The notes: generated by a model from the letters alone, not told the origin. Shown: positions 1-5,524, counted from the stretch's first letter. The stretch: 5,661 bases of DNA from Acidobacteriaceae bacterium (GCA_019244945.1 JAFASD010000319.1:1-5661); one strand, 5' to 3'. Program-made: numbers and translations.

Positions 1-14
1 ACAGGATGACCTGT
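1..14. repeat. Short inverted repeat at the window edge
   Basis: ACAGG at 1-5 and CCTGT at 10-14 are perfect inverted arms around a 4-base loop, 28 bp beyond the tatA stop codon. The next two bases (CA) could lengthen the stem if the bases before position 1 are TG, but these lie outside the window. It could be part of a hairpin ending the tatA transcript, although no T-run is visible, or part of a dispersed repeat. It may equally be chance. Confidence 0.2.
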
Positions 15-41
15 CAGCAATGGGACAAGAGAAGCGCGAAG

Positions 42-248
42 CTACTTCTTAGTTTCCGTGGTGGTTGAGGCGGGTGTTTCCACTTTTTCGGGCTCCTCTG
101 CAGCAGCGTTTTTCATGCTGTCGCGGAAGGAGCGGATGCCCTTACCCAGGCCTTGGCCAAGCTCCGGTAATTTCTTGGGGCCAAAGATAAAGAGCGCGAC
201 CACCAAAATGATGAGCAGATGACTCGGCTGCAAAAGTCCTTCGATCAT
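42..248 (-). CDS. tatA: Sec-independent protein translocase subunit TatA
   Basis: TatA forms the oligomeric pore element of the twin-arginine pathway, which moves folded proteins across the cytoplasmic membrane after the TatBC receptor binds an RR signal peptide. The 68-residue protein has a short N-terminal membrane helix (about residues 10-22), the hinge FGPKKLPELG (23-32), an amphipathic helix rich in Gly, Lys and Arg to about residue 49, and a charged Glu/Thr/Lys tail, all typical of TatA. His10 falls where E. coli TatA has its polar Gln8. The start is the ATG at 248-246, preceded by GGAGA (259-255) with 6 bases between. The frame stays open upstream to 458, but that stretch has no Tat character and crosses the rpsA promoter, so I reject the longer start. 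TatA rather than TatB is inferred from the short tail and the FGPKKLPELG hinge. tatC is not in view and could lie beyond position 1. Confidence 0.93.
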   Translation of the reverse strand: MIEGLLQPSHLLIILVVALFIFGPKKLPELGQGLGKGIRSFRDSMKNAAAEEPEKVETPASTTTETKK

Positions 249-333
249 GAGGATTCTCCACGCGGACACAGCAGGACGTGATCCGCTACCCTTCATGCTA
301 ACACTATTCTGTGGTGATCGCGGAATGAAAGTT

Positions 334-391
334 AGGCAGAGGTGCGGGTGAATGGAAAGCGACGACTCGGGGAGTGCAAGGCAGAGATGCG
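334..391. repeat. Imperfect 13-bp direct repeat upstream of the rpsA promoter
   Basis: AGGCAGAGGTGCG (334-346) recurs as AGGCAGAGATGCG (379-391), 12 of 13 bases identical and 45 bp apart. The copies lie at about -110 and -65 relative to the predicted rpsA start of transcription. The hexamer GACTCG also occurs three times nearby (364-369, 391-396, 473-478). These could be regulator binding sites in the divergent tatA/rpsA region or leftovers of a small duplication. No known regulator is recognised. Confidence 0.35.
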
Positions 392-408
392 ACTCGTGAA
401 GACTGCGG

Positions 409-437
409 TTGACATCGCAAGGGAGGTCGGCTATAGT
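409..437 (+). promoter_or_regulatory. Sigma70-type promoter of rpsA
   Basis: TTGACA at 409-414 (exact -35 consensus) is followed after 17 bp, the optimal spacing, by TATAGT at 432-437 (5 of 6 matches to the -10 consensus). Transcription would begin near 444, giving an rpsA leader of about 77 bases. This is the best promoter in the window, as expected for a highly expressed ribosomal protein gene, and it probably also drives the two downstream genes. No equally clear promoter was found for the divergent tatA. Confidence 0.8.
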
Positions 438-455
438 TCTGAAGTACTGAACTAT
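433..455. promoter_or_regulatory. Operator-like dyad over the rpsA -10 and start of transcription
   Basis: The 7-base arms ATAGTTC (433-439) and GAACTAT (449-455) are perfect inverted repeats. Inside the 9-base spacer, positions 441/447 and 443/445 also match, so 9 of 11 half-site positions are symmetric around 444. The centre falls on the predicted +1 and the left arm covers most of the -10 TATAGT. Most of the left arm should not be transcribed, so the symmetry points to a DNA site, such as a repressor operator, more than to an RNA hairpin. The binding protein is unknown. Confidence 0.45.
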
Positions 456-520
456 CAATGAGTTGACGTCCTGACTCGACCTCCTGCAGGCGCCGCGACT
501 TTAGAATTGAACGATGACAT
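444..520 (+). promoter_or_regulatory. rpsA mRNA leader, without Shine-Dalgarno sequence
   Basis: This is the predicted 5' untranslated region between the promoter and the rpsA ATG. The 20 bases before the ATG are A/T-rich with no purine-rich Shine-Dalgarno motif. The E. coli rpsA leader is known to lack a good SD too and to be autoregulated by S1, so similar control is plausible here. The leader also contains ACCTCCT (479-485), identical to the anti-SD tail of 16S rRNA, and the palindrome CCTGCAGG (483-490). A -10-like TAGAAT at 502-507 has no -35 partner and is only a weak second-promoter candidate. Confidence 0.5.
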
Positions 521-2281
521 ATGGCCGGTCTATCTGACGAGTATGTTGAAACGCCGGGAACCGTCGATAACAATGACTATCAAGCCTTCCTAGATGACTA
601 CAGCAGTCATTTCACGCCCAATCACCACGAGATACTGCACGGCAACGTTCTGAGCGTTTCCGATAAGGAAGTGATCGTCGATATAGGCCGCAAGATTGAA
701 GGACTCGTCCCGGCATCGCAATTTCCTCAAATTGAAGGCAAGCCGGTTGTGAAAACAGGCGATGTGATCGAGGTGATGTTCGATCGCAGCGGCGAACAGG
801 TAGAAGGTTACATTCTCCTGTCGTACGAGAAGGCACATCGGCTTCAGATTTGGGAAGATCTCGAAAAGGCCGCGAGCGACGGTGCGGCTGTAACGGGGCG
901 CGTGGTCAGCAAGATAAAAGGCGGCTTGGCCGTAGACATCGGAATCGTTGCGTTCCTGCCGAGCTCGCAGGTGGAAATACGCCCCATACACAATTTGGAC
1001 TCTTATCTCGGGCGTGAAATTGAAGTCAAAATTCTAAAACTAAATCGGCGGCGCGGGAATGCAGTGGTTTCGCGTCGGATGCTTTTAGAAGATCAACTGC
1101 AAGCCAGGAAATCCGAAGCGCTGGCAAATATACAGGAAGGCGCGGAAATCACAGGCACTGTAAAAAACCTGACCGATTACGGAGCGTTCGTGGATTTGGG
1201 GGGCATCGATGGTTTGCTGCATGTCAGTGACTTGAGCTATGGGAACGTGACTCATCCATCTGCGGTGGTGCAGGCGGGCGATCAGATCACGGTCAAAGTT
1301 CTGAAATTCGACCGCGAAAAGGAACGCATTTCGCTCGGGTTGAAACAGATGCATCCGGACCCTTGGGCGGACATCGAGAGCCACTACCGGCGTCAGAGCC
1401 GCGTGATCGGGCGGATTGTGAGTGTAACTGACTACGGCGCTTTTGTCGAACTCGAGCCTGGAGTGGAAGGGCTGATCCACATATCGGAGATGAGCTGGAG
1501 CCGGAGGATGAGGCATCCGGCGAAAGTGGTGAAGCCGGGCGACACGGTAGAAGCTGTGGTTCTCGATATAAAACAAAAGGAGCGGCGCATCTCGCTAGGG
1601 ATAAAACAGCTCGAGCCCGATCCATGGACTACCGTTGCGGAACGATACAGCGTGGGCTCGGTGGTGGAAGGGCGAGTGCGTAAACTGACGGACTTCGGCG
1701 CATTTGTCGAAATTGAAGATGGCGTGGATGGTCTGGTTCACGTGTCGGACATGTCGTGGACGGCGCATGTGAAGCACCCCTCGGAAGTGGTCAAAAAAGG
1801 TCAGGTGGTGCAGGCCGTCATTCTGCATATCGATGCTTCGAACCGGCGGCTTTCTTTAGGCATGAAGCAGCTGCAGCCCGACGCTTGGGAAACTTTTTTC
1901 CGGAGCCATCAAGTGGGAGATGTTGTGAGAGGACGGGTGTGCCGCGCGGTGGAATTTGGCGTTTTCGTGGAGCTCTTGCCGGGTGTGGAGGGGCTCTGCC
2001 ATGTGAGCGAGATCACGGGAGAATCGCGGAAACGGCATAAGGGGAAGCGTGGAGTAAAGGAAGAACCGGCGTTGCCCATCGGGCAGGAAACTGATTTCAA
2101 AATCATCAAAATGAGCGAGGGTCAAAAGCGAATCGGGTTAAGTGTCCGAGCGGTTACGGAGGATGATGAGCGCAACCGCCTGCACGATTACAAGCGCCAG
2201 GCCGCCGCGGCCAGTTCCAGTGTCGGGAACGTTATGAAGCAGCACAAATCAAGAGGACAGAACAAGGAATCGCAGGCATGA
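521..2281 (+). CDS. rpsA: 30S ribosomal protein S1
   Basis: S1 binds mRNA on the small ribosomal subunit and helps unfold and dock leaders that lack a strong SD. The 586-residue protein has six S1 (OB-fold) domains at roughly 37-103, 121-188, 206-275, 292-363, 379-449 and 465-543. Domains 3-6 carry the repeated core (DYGAFVDL at 219, DYGAFVEL at 304, DFGAFVEI at 391, EFGVFVEL at 478), each followed by a G(I/V)(D/E)GL.H(V/I)S motif. Domains 3-5 end in LGxKQxxPDxW linkers, with a period of 85-87 residues. Domains 1 and 2 are more divergent, as usual for the ribosome-anchoring half. Domain 6 contains a basic insertion (ESRKRHKGKRGVK, 501-513), and a polar, lysine-containing tail follows from about 544. 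The ATG at 521 has no SD, but the protein begins in normal S1 style about 35 residues before domain 1. The stop overlaps the next gene's start. Length matches the six-domain family. Confidence 0.97.
   Translation: MAGLSDEYVETPGTVDNNDYQAFLDDYSSHFTPNHHEILHGNVLSVSDKEVIVDIGRKIEGLVPASQFPQIEGKPVVKTGDVIEVMFDRSGEQVEGYILLSYEKAHRLQIWEDLEKAASDGAAVTGRVVSKIKGGLAVDIGIVAFLPSSQVEIRPIHNLDSYLGREIEVKILKLNRRRGNAVVSRRMLLEDQLQARKSEALANIQEGAEITGTVKNLTDYGAFVDLGGIDGLLHVSDLSYGNVTHPSAVVQAGDQITVKVLKFDREKERISLGLKQMHPDPWADIESHYRRQSRVIGRIVSVTDYGAFVELEPGVEGLIHISEMSWSRRMRHPAKVVKPGDTVEAVVLDIKQKERRISLGIKQLEPDPWTTVAERYSVGSVVEGRVRKLTDFGAFVEIEDGVDGLVHVSDMSWTAHVKHPSEVVKKGQVVQAVILHIDASNRRLSLGMKQLQPDAWETFFRSHQVGDVVRGRVCRAVEFGVFVELLPGVEGLCHVSEITGESRKRHKGKRGVKEEPALPIGQETDFKIIKMSEGQKRIGLSVRAVTEDDERNRLHDYKRQAAAASSSVGNVMKQHKSRGQNKESQA
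2264..2268 (+). promoter_or_regulatory. Ribosome binding site of the HU/IHF gene inside the rpsA end
   Basis: AAGGA lies 9 bases before the ATG at 2278, within the last codons of rpsA. Together with the 4-base ATGA stop/start overlap it supports coupled translation and fixes this start for the HU/IHF-like gene. Confidence 0.6.
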
Positions 2282-2634
2282 CGAAGGCTGAGCTGATCGA
2301 GGAAGTGTCGAAAGTAGTGGAGATGACGCGGAAGGATTCGGAAACGATCGTCGAGACAATTTTCGACAGCATTGTGAACAGTCTCCACAAAGGGGAAAAG
2401 ATCGAGATTCGCGGGTTTGGCAGTTTTCGAACGCGGCAGCGGCAGCCGCGGGTTGGGCGAAATCCCAAAACGGGTTCTCGCGTGGAAGTGCCGTCGAAAC
2501 GGATTCCTTACTTCAAGCCGAGCAAGGAGCTGCGCGATTTAGTGAACCAGGGGACGCAAGCCGACCACTCGACCGGGGGTTCCGAGGCCGAAGGTCCGGT
2601 GATGTTCGCGGACCGGAACAATTTTGGATCGTAA
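2278..2634 (+). CDS. HU/IHF-family DNA-bending protein, IHF-beta-like, with C-terminal tail
   Basis: HU and IHF proteins are small nucleoid proteins that dimerise and bend DNA through two beta-arms inserted into the minor groove. Residues 1-92 are a complete HU/IHF domain: N-terminal helices (MTKAELIEEVSKVVEMTRKD), the signature GFGSF at 46-50, and the arm RVGRNPKTG (58-66) with the intercalating proline at 63. YFKPSKELRD (78-87) resembles the IHF beta chain more than HU. The position directly after rpsA matches the rpsA-ihfB order of proteobacteria, which supports the IHF-beta reading, but whether it works as a homodimer or with an alpha partner cannot be told. Family members are usually about 90-100 residues. 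Here about 26 extra residues (93-118), rich in Gly, Ser and acidic residues and probably unstructured, extend the end. The ATGA overlap with rpsA indicates one transcript. Confidence 0.92.
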   Translation: MTKAELIEEVSKVVEMTRKDSETIVETIFDSIVNSLHKGEKIEIRGFGSFRTRQRQPRVGRNPKTGSRVEVPSKRIPYFKPSKELRDLVNQGTQADHSTGGSEAEGPVMFADRNNFGS

Positions 2635-2643
2635 GCGCGGCTC

Positions 2644-3138
2644 ATGACTCACTTGTGGACGCCCTGGCGTTCCACGTACATGAAAGAAAAAAAGGACAAG
2701 ACGCGGTGTCTGTTCTGCGATGCAGCAGCCGGTAGTGCGGATGAGGAAAATCTGGTGGTGCATCGCGGCGCCTGGAGCTTAGTGATGTTGAACCGCTATC
2801 CCTACACCAGCGGTCACGTGATGATAGCTCCGTACGAGCACGCGGCGAGGCTTAATCAAATTAGTGAAGCAACGGCAGAAGAACTCATGCGAACCAGCCG
2901 CCGCGCCGAGCAAATTCTGGAAGATGCATATCATCCGGACGGATTGAATTTGGGCATGAATCTAGGGCAAGCGGCGGGCGCGGGAATCGATCAACACATC
3001 CATCTGCATGTATTGCCGCGGTGGAATGGAGACGCCAATTTCATGACCAGCGTGGCCGATACGAGAGTGATACCGGAAGCGCTGGAAGATACCTTCAAGA
3101 AGCTGAAGAGTGGATTCGCAAAGCTCGCTCATCAATAG
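2644..3138 (+). CDS. HIT-family nucleotide hydrolase or phosphorylase (Ap4A phosphorylase-like)
   Basis: HIT enzymes cleave nucleoside phosphoanhydrides through a nucleotidyl-histidine intermediate. This 164-residue cytosolic protein carries the triad QHIHLHVLPRW (117-127; His118, His120 and His122, the last normally acting as nucleophile), preceded by LNLGMNLGQAAGAG (101-114). A CLFC pair (Cys22, Cys25) near the N-terminus probably forms half of a zinc site. The segment RWNGDANFM after the triad, and the RVIPEALEDT stretch, resemble the branch that includes mycobacterial diadenosine tetraphosphate phosphorylase. This is recalled family resemblance, so the substrate (Ap4A, ADP or another) is inference. 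Its ATG lies 9 bp after the TAA of the HU/IHF-like gene, with no clear SD, so reinitiation or coupling is likely. It is in the same frame as the upstream gene. Cotranscription with rpsA would tie it to translation and stress nucleotide metabolism. Confidence 0.88.
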   Translation: MTHLWTPWRSTYMKEKKDKTRCLFCDAAAGSADEENLVVHRGAWSLVMLNRYPYTSGHVMIAPYEHAARLNQISEATAEELMRTSRRAEQILEDAYHPDGLNLGMNLGQAAGAGIDQHIHLHVLPRWNGDANFMTSVADTRVIPEALEDTFKKLKSGFAKLAHQ

Positions 3139-3201
3139 TGGGCTGAGATTCTGTTCCCGAATCGCTGGGTATCAACCGATAAGGCCCTTTAGGTACTTTT
3201 C

Positions 3202-3336
3202 ATGTTTGATTGGCCCCTCGATCCGAGGGCGCGGCTCGCATTGTTGTGCCTAGCGACCGCGCTAGTGTTTTGGAACAACGATCTGCTGTTCTTCACGTTT
3301 GCGAGCCTTGCGGTTTGCACTCGACTCGCCGGATAA
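3202..3336 (+). CDS. 44-residue membrane mini-protein, EcfT N-terminus-like (possible remnant)
   Basis: This short ORF lies in the 223-bp gap between the HIT gene and the glycosidase gene. It starts at ATG 3202 with a weak AGG (3191-3193) 8 bases upstream. An in-frame TAG at 3190-3192 rules out a longer start, and TAA at 3334 ends it. The product begins MFDWPLDPRARLALLCLA and continues as one or two hydrophobic segments (about residues 11-24 and 28-40). The LDPR-(A/T)-(R/K)-L start followed by hydrophobic helices resembles the N-terminus of the T component (EcfT/CbiQ) of energy-coupling-factor transporters, which are normally about 250 residues. Nothing after the stop continues that family. 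It could be a decayed gene, a real small membrane protein, or a chance ORF. It ends 25 bp before the glycosidase start. Confidence 0.4.
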   Translation: MFDWPLDPRARLALLCLATALVFWNNDLLFFTFASLAVCTRLAG

Positions 3337-3361
3337 CACACGGTGAGTTATCGTAACCGGT

Positions 3362-4828
3362 GTGAGACTTCGCGCTGGTACGCTCTTCATTACTCTCATT
3401 TGGCTTCTGCGGGCAGCGCCCATTCAACTTCATCCGAAGAACCCGCACTATTTTCTGTACCGCGGGCGTGCGGTCGCCCTGATCACGAGCGGCGAACATT
3501 ACGGAGCGGTGATCAATGCGGATTTCAATTTCAAGCGCTATCTCGCAACGCTTCAATCCGATGGGTTCAACTACACGCGTTTGTTCGCTGGAAGCTATGT
3601 CGAGATGCCGGAGAAATCGTTCGGGATTCTTCGGAATGATTTGGCTCCTCAGCCGGGGCGATTCATAGCGCCATGGGCCAGAAGCGAATCGGCAGGATAT
3701 TCAGGGGGAGGGAATAAATTCGATCTGGATCGCTGGAACCCGGAGTACTTCGAGCGTTTTCACGAGTTTCTGTCCGAGGCGGCGATGCGAGGCATCGTTG
3801 TCGAAGTGACGCTGTTTTCCTCGCAATACGGTCAAATGCAGTGGAACTTAAGCGCTCTGAACCCGGCGAATAACATTAGCAAGACTGACGCGATTGACTG
3901 GGAAAAACTGCACACGCTCGAAAACGGCAACATCCTCGGCTATCAGGAGCGATACGCGCGAAAGCTGGTCCGCGAAGCTAATGCATTCGAGAATGTGATT
4001 TTCGAAATCCAGAACGAGCCGTGGTCGGACAGGCCCGTGCTTGCGGATGTAATCAATCCATATCTCCCGTTGCCCGCACGGGATCAGTATCCGAATTCGA
4101 TTGATGTAGCGGACCAACTCTCCATGAATTGGCAAGCGCGCGTAGCGGAATGGATCACGAGCGAAGAGGCTTCGCTGCCCAAACAGCACATGATCGCGCA
4201 GGATTACAGCAACTTCAGGTTGCCCGTGCGGCAGCTTGTAACGAATGTGAGTATCGTCAACTTTCACTACGCTTACCCGGAAGCCGTGCTGTTGAACTAT
4301 GGCCTGAATAAGGCGATTGCTTACGACGAAACAGGATTTCTGGGGCGCGATGACGAGGCCTACCTGCGGCAAGCCTGGAACTTCATGCTCTCGGGTGGAA
4401 GCACGTTCGACAATCTGGATTACTCGTTCACACCGGGGCACGAGGATGGGACGGATACGCAACCGAATGGGCCGGGTGGCGGGAGTCCTGCCTTACGTCG
4501 CCAGCTTCGAGTGCTAAGTGAATTCCTGGGAAAGCTTCCTTTGGCGGAACTGTCTCCGGACCTGCGCAGTATGAGACATGCGTCGGGGGCGTACGCGCGT
4601 GTTCTCTCGAATCCGGGGCGCGAGTACGCGGTGTACTTGGACGGAAGTGGTCCGGTCGATTTGCAATTCGAGCTTCCAGCCGGCGAGTACTCGGGCGAGT
4701 GGGTGAACGTCACGACTGGAAGCATTCAAAAGCTGGGGAGGTTTCAGCACTCTGGAGGAGAAAGAGATTTGCGAACACCCGCGTTCCAGAGCGGGATTGC
4801 GCTGCACTTGCGGGCGGAAGCGCGGTGA
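3362..4828 (+). CDS. Probably exported glycoside hydrolase, clan GH-A TIM-barrel type
   Basis: This 488-residue protein probably cleaves a polysaccharide or glycoside outside the cytoplasm. The substrate and exact family are not recognised. Residues 1-19 look like a short Sec signal peptide (MRLR, hydrophobic AGTLFITLIWLL, then RAAP); there is no twin-arginine motif. The barrel runs from about 25 to 395. FEIQNEPW (214-221) gives the Asn218-Glu219 pair typical of the clan GH-A acid/base. NFHYAYP (300-306) matches strand 6, and AYDETGF (320-326) places Glu323 as the likely nucleophile. The C-terminal 90 residues look like a beta-sandwich, as in bacterial glycosidases with a collagen-binding-like end domain. 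GTG at 3362 is the first usable start after the in-frame TGA at 3344. The SD is weak (GGTGAG, 14 bases away). All expected catalytic residues are present and no frameshift is seen. It converges on the methyltransferase gene. Confidence 0.8.
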   Translation: MRLRAGTLFITLIWLLRAAPIQLHPKNPHYFLYRGRAVALITSGEHYGAVINADFNFKRYLATLQSDGFNYTRLFAGSYVEMPEKSFGILRNDLAPQPGRFIAPWARSESAGYSGGGNKFDLDRWNPEYFERFHEFLSEAAMRGIVVEVTLFSSQYGQMQWNLSALNPANNISKTDAIDWEKLHTLENGNILGYQERYARKLVREANAFENVIFEIQNEPWSDRPVLADVINPYLPLPARDQYPNSIDVADQLSMNWQARVAEWITSEEASLPKQHMIAQDYSNFRLPVRQLVTNVSIVNFHYAYPEAVLLNYGLNKAIAYDETGFLGRDDEAYLRQAWNFMLSGGSTFDNLDYSFTPGHEDGTDTQPNGPGGGSPALRRQLRVLSEFLGKLPLAELSPDLRSMRHASGAYARVLSNPGREYAVYLDGSGPVDLQFELPAGEYSGEWVNVTTGSIQKLGRFQHSGGERDLRTPAFQSGIALHLRAEAR

Positions 4829-4829
4829 A

Positions 4830-4850
4830 GTGGGCGTATTCTACGCCCGC
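4830..4850. terminator. Hairpin between convergent genes, possible bidirectional terminator
   Basis: GGGCGTA (4832-4838) and TACGCCC (4842-4848) are perfect arms around the loop TTC. A T-G and a G-C pair extend the stem to 9 pairs (4830-4850). It begins 2 bases after the glycosidase stop and overlaps the last codons of the methyltransferase gene, so it could stop or protect transcripts from both sides. No T-run follows on either strand, so it is not a classic intrinsic terminator. Confidence 0.45.
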
Positions 4851-5521
4851 ACTGCAATGAGCGACTTGGGGAAGCCGAGGAGGCGCTCGGCGAGGATCTT
4901 CGAATCAGGAAAAAGCGTTTGCAGTTCGCGCGAATCGAGCAGATTGAGCTCGTCCAAGAAATGCTTCACGTAGAAGGCTCGCTGATCCTCGCTAGGTTGG
5001 ACGAGTAGTTCCCAAATGGTGAGCCGACTGACGATTGGGCGTTGCCAGCCCTTCGGCAGATAGTGAATGAAGGGAAGCATGAGATGGTGTTCGACTGGGA
5101 AACGACGGTTAGGCGTCTGGACCCAATAGCGCTGGCCAACGCGCGCGATTTCCTGTGCGAATCTCTGCTGGCTTACGGCATCGCCAACGTGCTCGATGAC
5201 CGAGTTGCTGAAAACGATGTCGAACGAGCCATCGCGAAAGGGCAGCATACGGCCATCGCCCGCGACCTGGTGTGCTCCATTGGAGCTCTTTTGTAGAGCG
5301 GCAGGAAGATTCAGGAACGTGAGGTTGGGCTGAACCTTGGCGAATTGCCAGATGAGCGGAGAGCCGCCCACATCGAGAACACGCGTGCGGCTGGAGATCT
5401 GAAAAGTTTGTTCGAACAGCCGCATTCGTTGGGAACGAAAATGGCGAAGGAGAGTTTCTAGCAGAGCGGAGTGGCGCACATTTAGCGAGAGGGATCTCTT
5501 CGAAGAATAAGCCAACACCAT
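4841..5521 (-). CDS. Class I SAM-dependent methyltransferase (Methyltransf_11-like)
   Basis: This 226-residue soluble protein should transfer a methyl group from S-adenosylmethionine to an unidentified acceptor. VLDVGGSP (48-55) is motif I, the glycine-rich SAM loop. GDGRMLPF (88-95), with Asp89, is the adenine-contact loop. FDIVFSNSVIEHV (100-112) is the strand 4 motif common in Methyltransf_11 enzymes. The acidic residue usual at the end of strand 2 is not obvious: the sequence there is NLTFLNLP (66-73). The C-terminal half (VQTPNRRFPVEHH, then a hydrophobic MLPFIHYLP) may form the substrate cap. The ATG at 5521 has no SD. Codons 2 and 3 are GTG and TTG, and Met33 is another candidate, so the start is uncertain. 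The stop lies 12 bp from the convergent glycosidase stop, and the start lies 15 bp from the divergent xseB. No partner gene hints at the substrate. Confidence 0.85.
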   Translation of the reverse strand: MVLAYSSKRSLSLNVRHSALLETLLRHFRSQRMRLFEQTFQISSRTRVLDVGGSPLIWQFAKVQPNLTFLNLPAALQKSSNGAHQVAGDGRMLPFRDGSFDIVFSNSVIEHVGDAVSQQRFAQEIARVGQRYWVQTPNRRFPVEHHLMLPFIHYLPKGWQRPIVSRLTIWELLVQPSEDQRAFYVKHFLDELNLLDSRELQTLFPDSKILAERLLGFPKSLIAVRA

Positions 5522-5524
5522 CGA

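Noticed and set aside
1..16. GTCATCCTG on the minus strand as part of a dispersed intergenic repeat
   Set aside because: The match to repeats I recall from related genomes is only about 9 bases and is cut by the window edge, so it cannot be supported.
249..458. Open frame extending tatA upstream by 70 codons
   Set aside because: The added peptide has no TatA features, crosses the rpsA promoter region, and the ATG at 248 has a well-placed GGAGA. The real start is internal.
502..507. TAGAAT as a second rpsA promoter
   Set aside because: There is no -35 at 16-18 bp (TTGACG at 463-468 is 33 bp away), and the predicted leader would be only about 7 bases. The promoter at 409-437 is far stronger.
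1085..1576. 163-codon minus-strand ORF inside rpsA
   Set aside because: It is antisense to clear S1 domains, has no recognisable motif and no start signals. The same applies to the other antisense ORFs within rpsA.
1175..1975. DNA repeats with a period of about 260 bp
   Set aside because: They follow from the repeated S1 domain core (DYGAFV-like) in the protein and are not an independent DNA repeat or CRISPR-like array.
3250..3273. CTAGCG/CGCTAG hairpin followed by TGTTTTGG as a terminator for the rpsA-HIT operon
   Set aside because: The stem is only 6 bp, the T-run is short and interrupted, it lies over 110 bp after the HIT stop, and it falls inside the mini-ORF reading frame.
3848..4462. 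204-codon minus-strand ORF inside the glycosidase gene
   Set aside because: It lies opposite conserved GH-A catalytic motifs and encodes an arginine-rich, low-complexity-like product without a family match, a shadow typical of GC-rich genes.
3202..5521. EcfT-like ORF, glycosidase and methyltransferase as one new functional system
   Set aside because: The methyltransferase gene is on the opposite strand and convergent, there is no shared regulation or recurring partner domain, and the mini-ORF may be a remnant. Simple adjacency is the safer reading.
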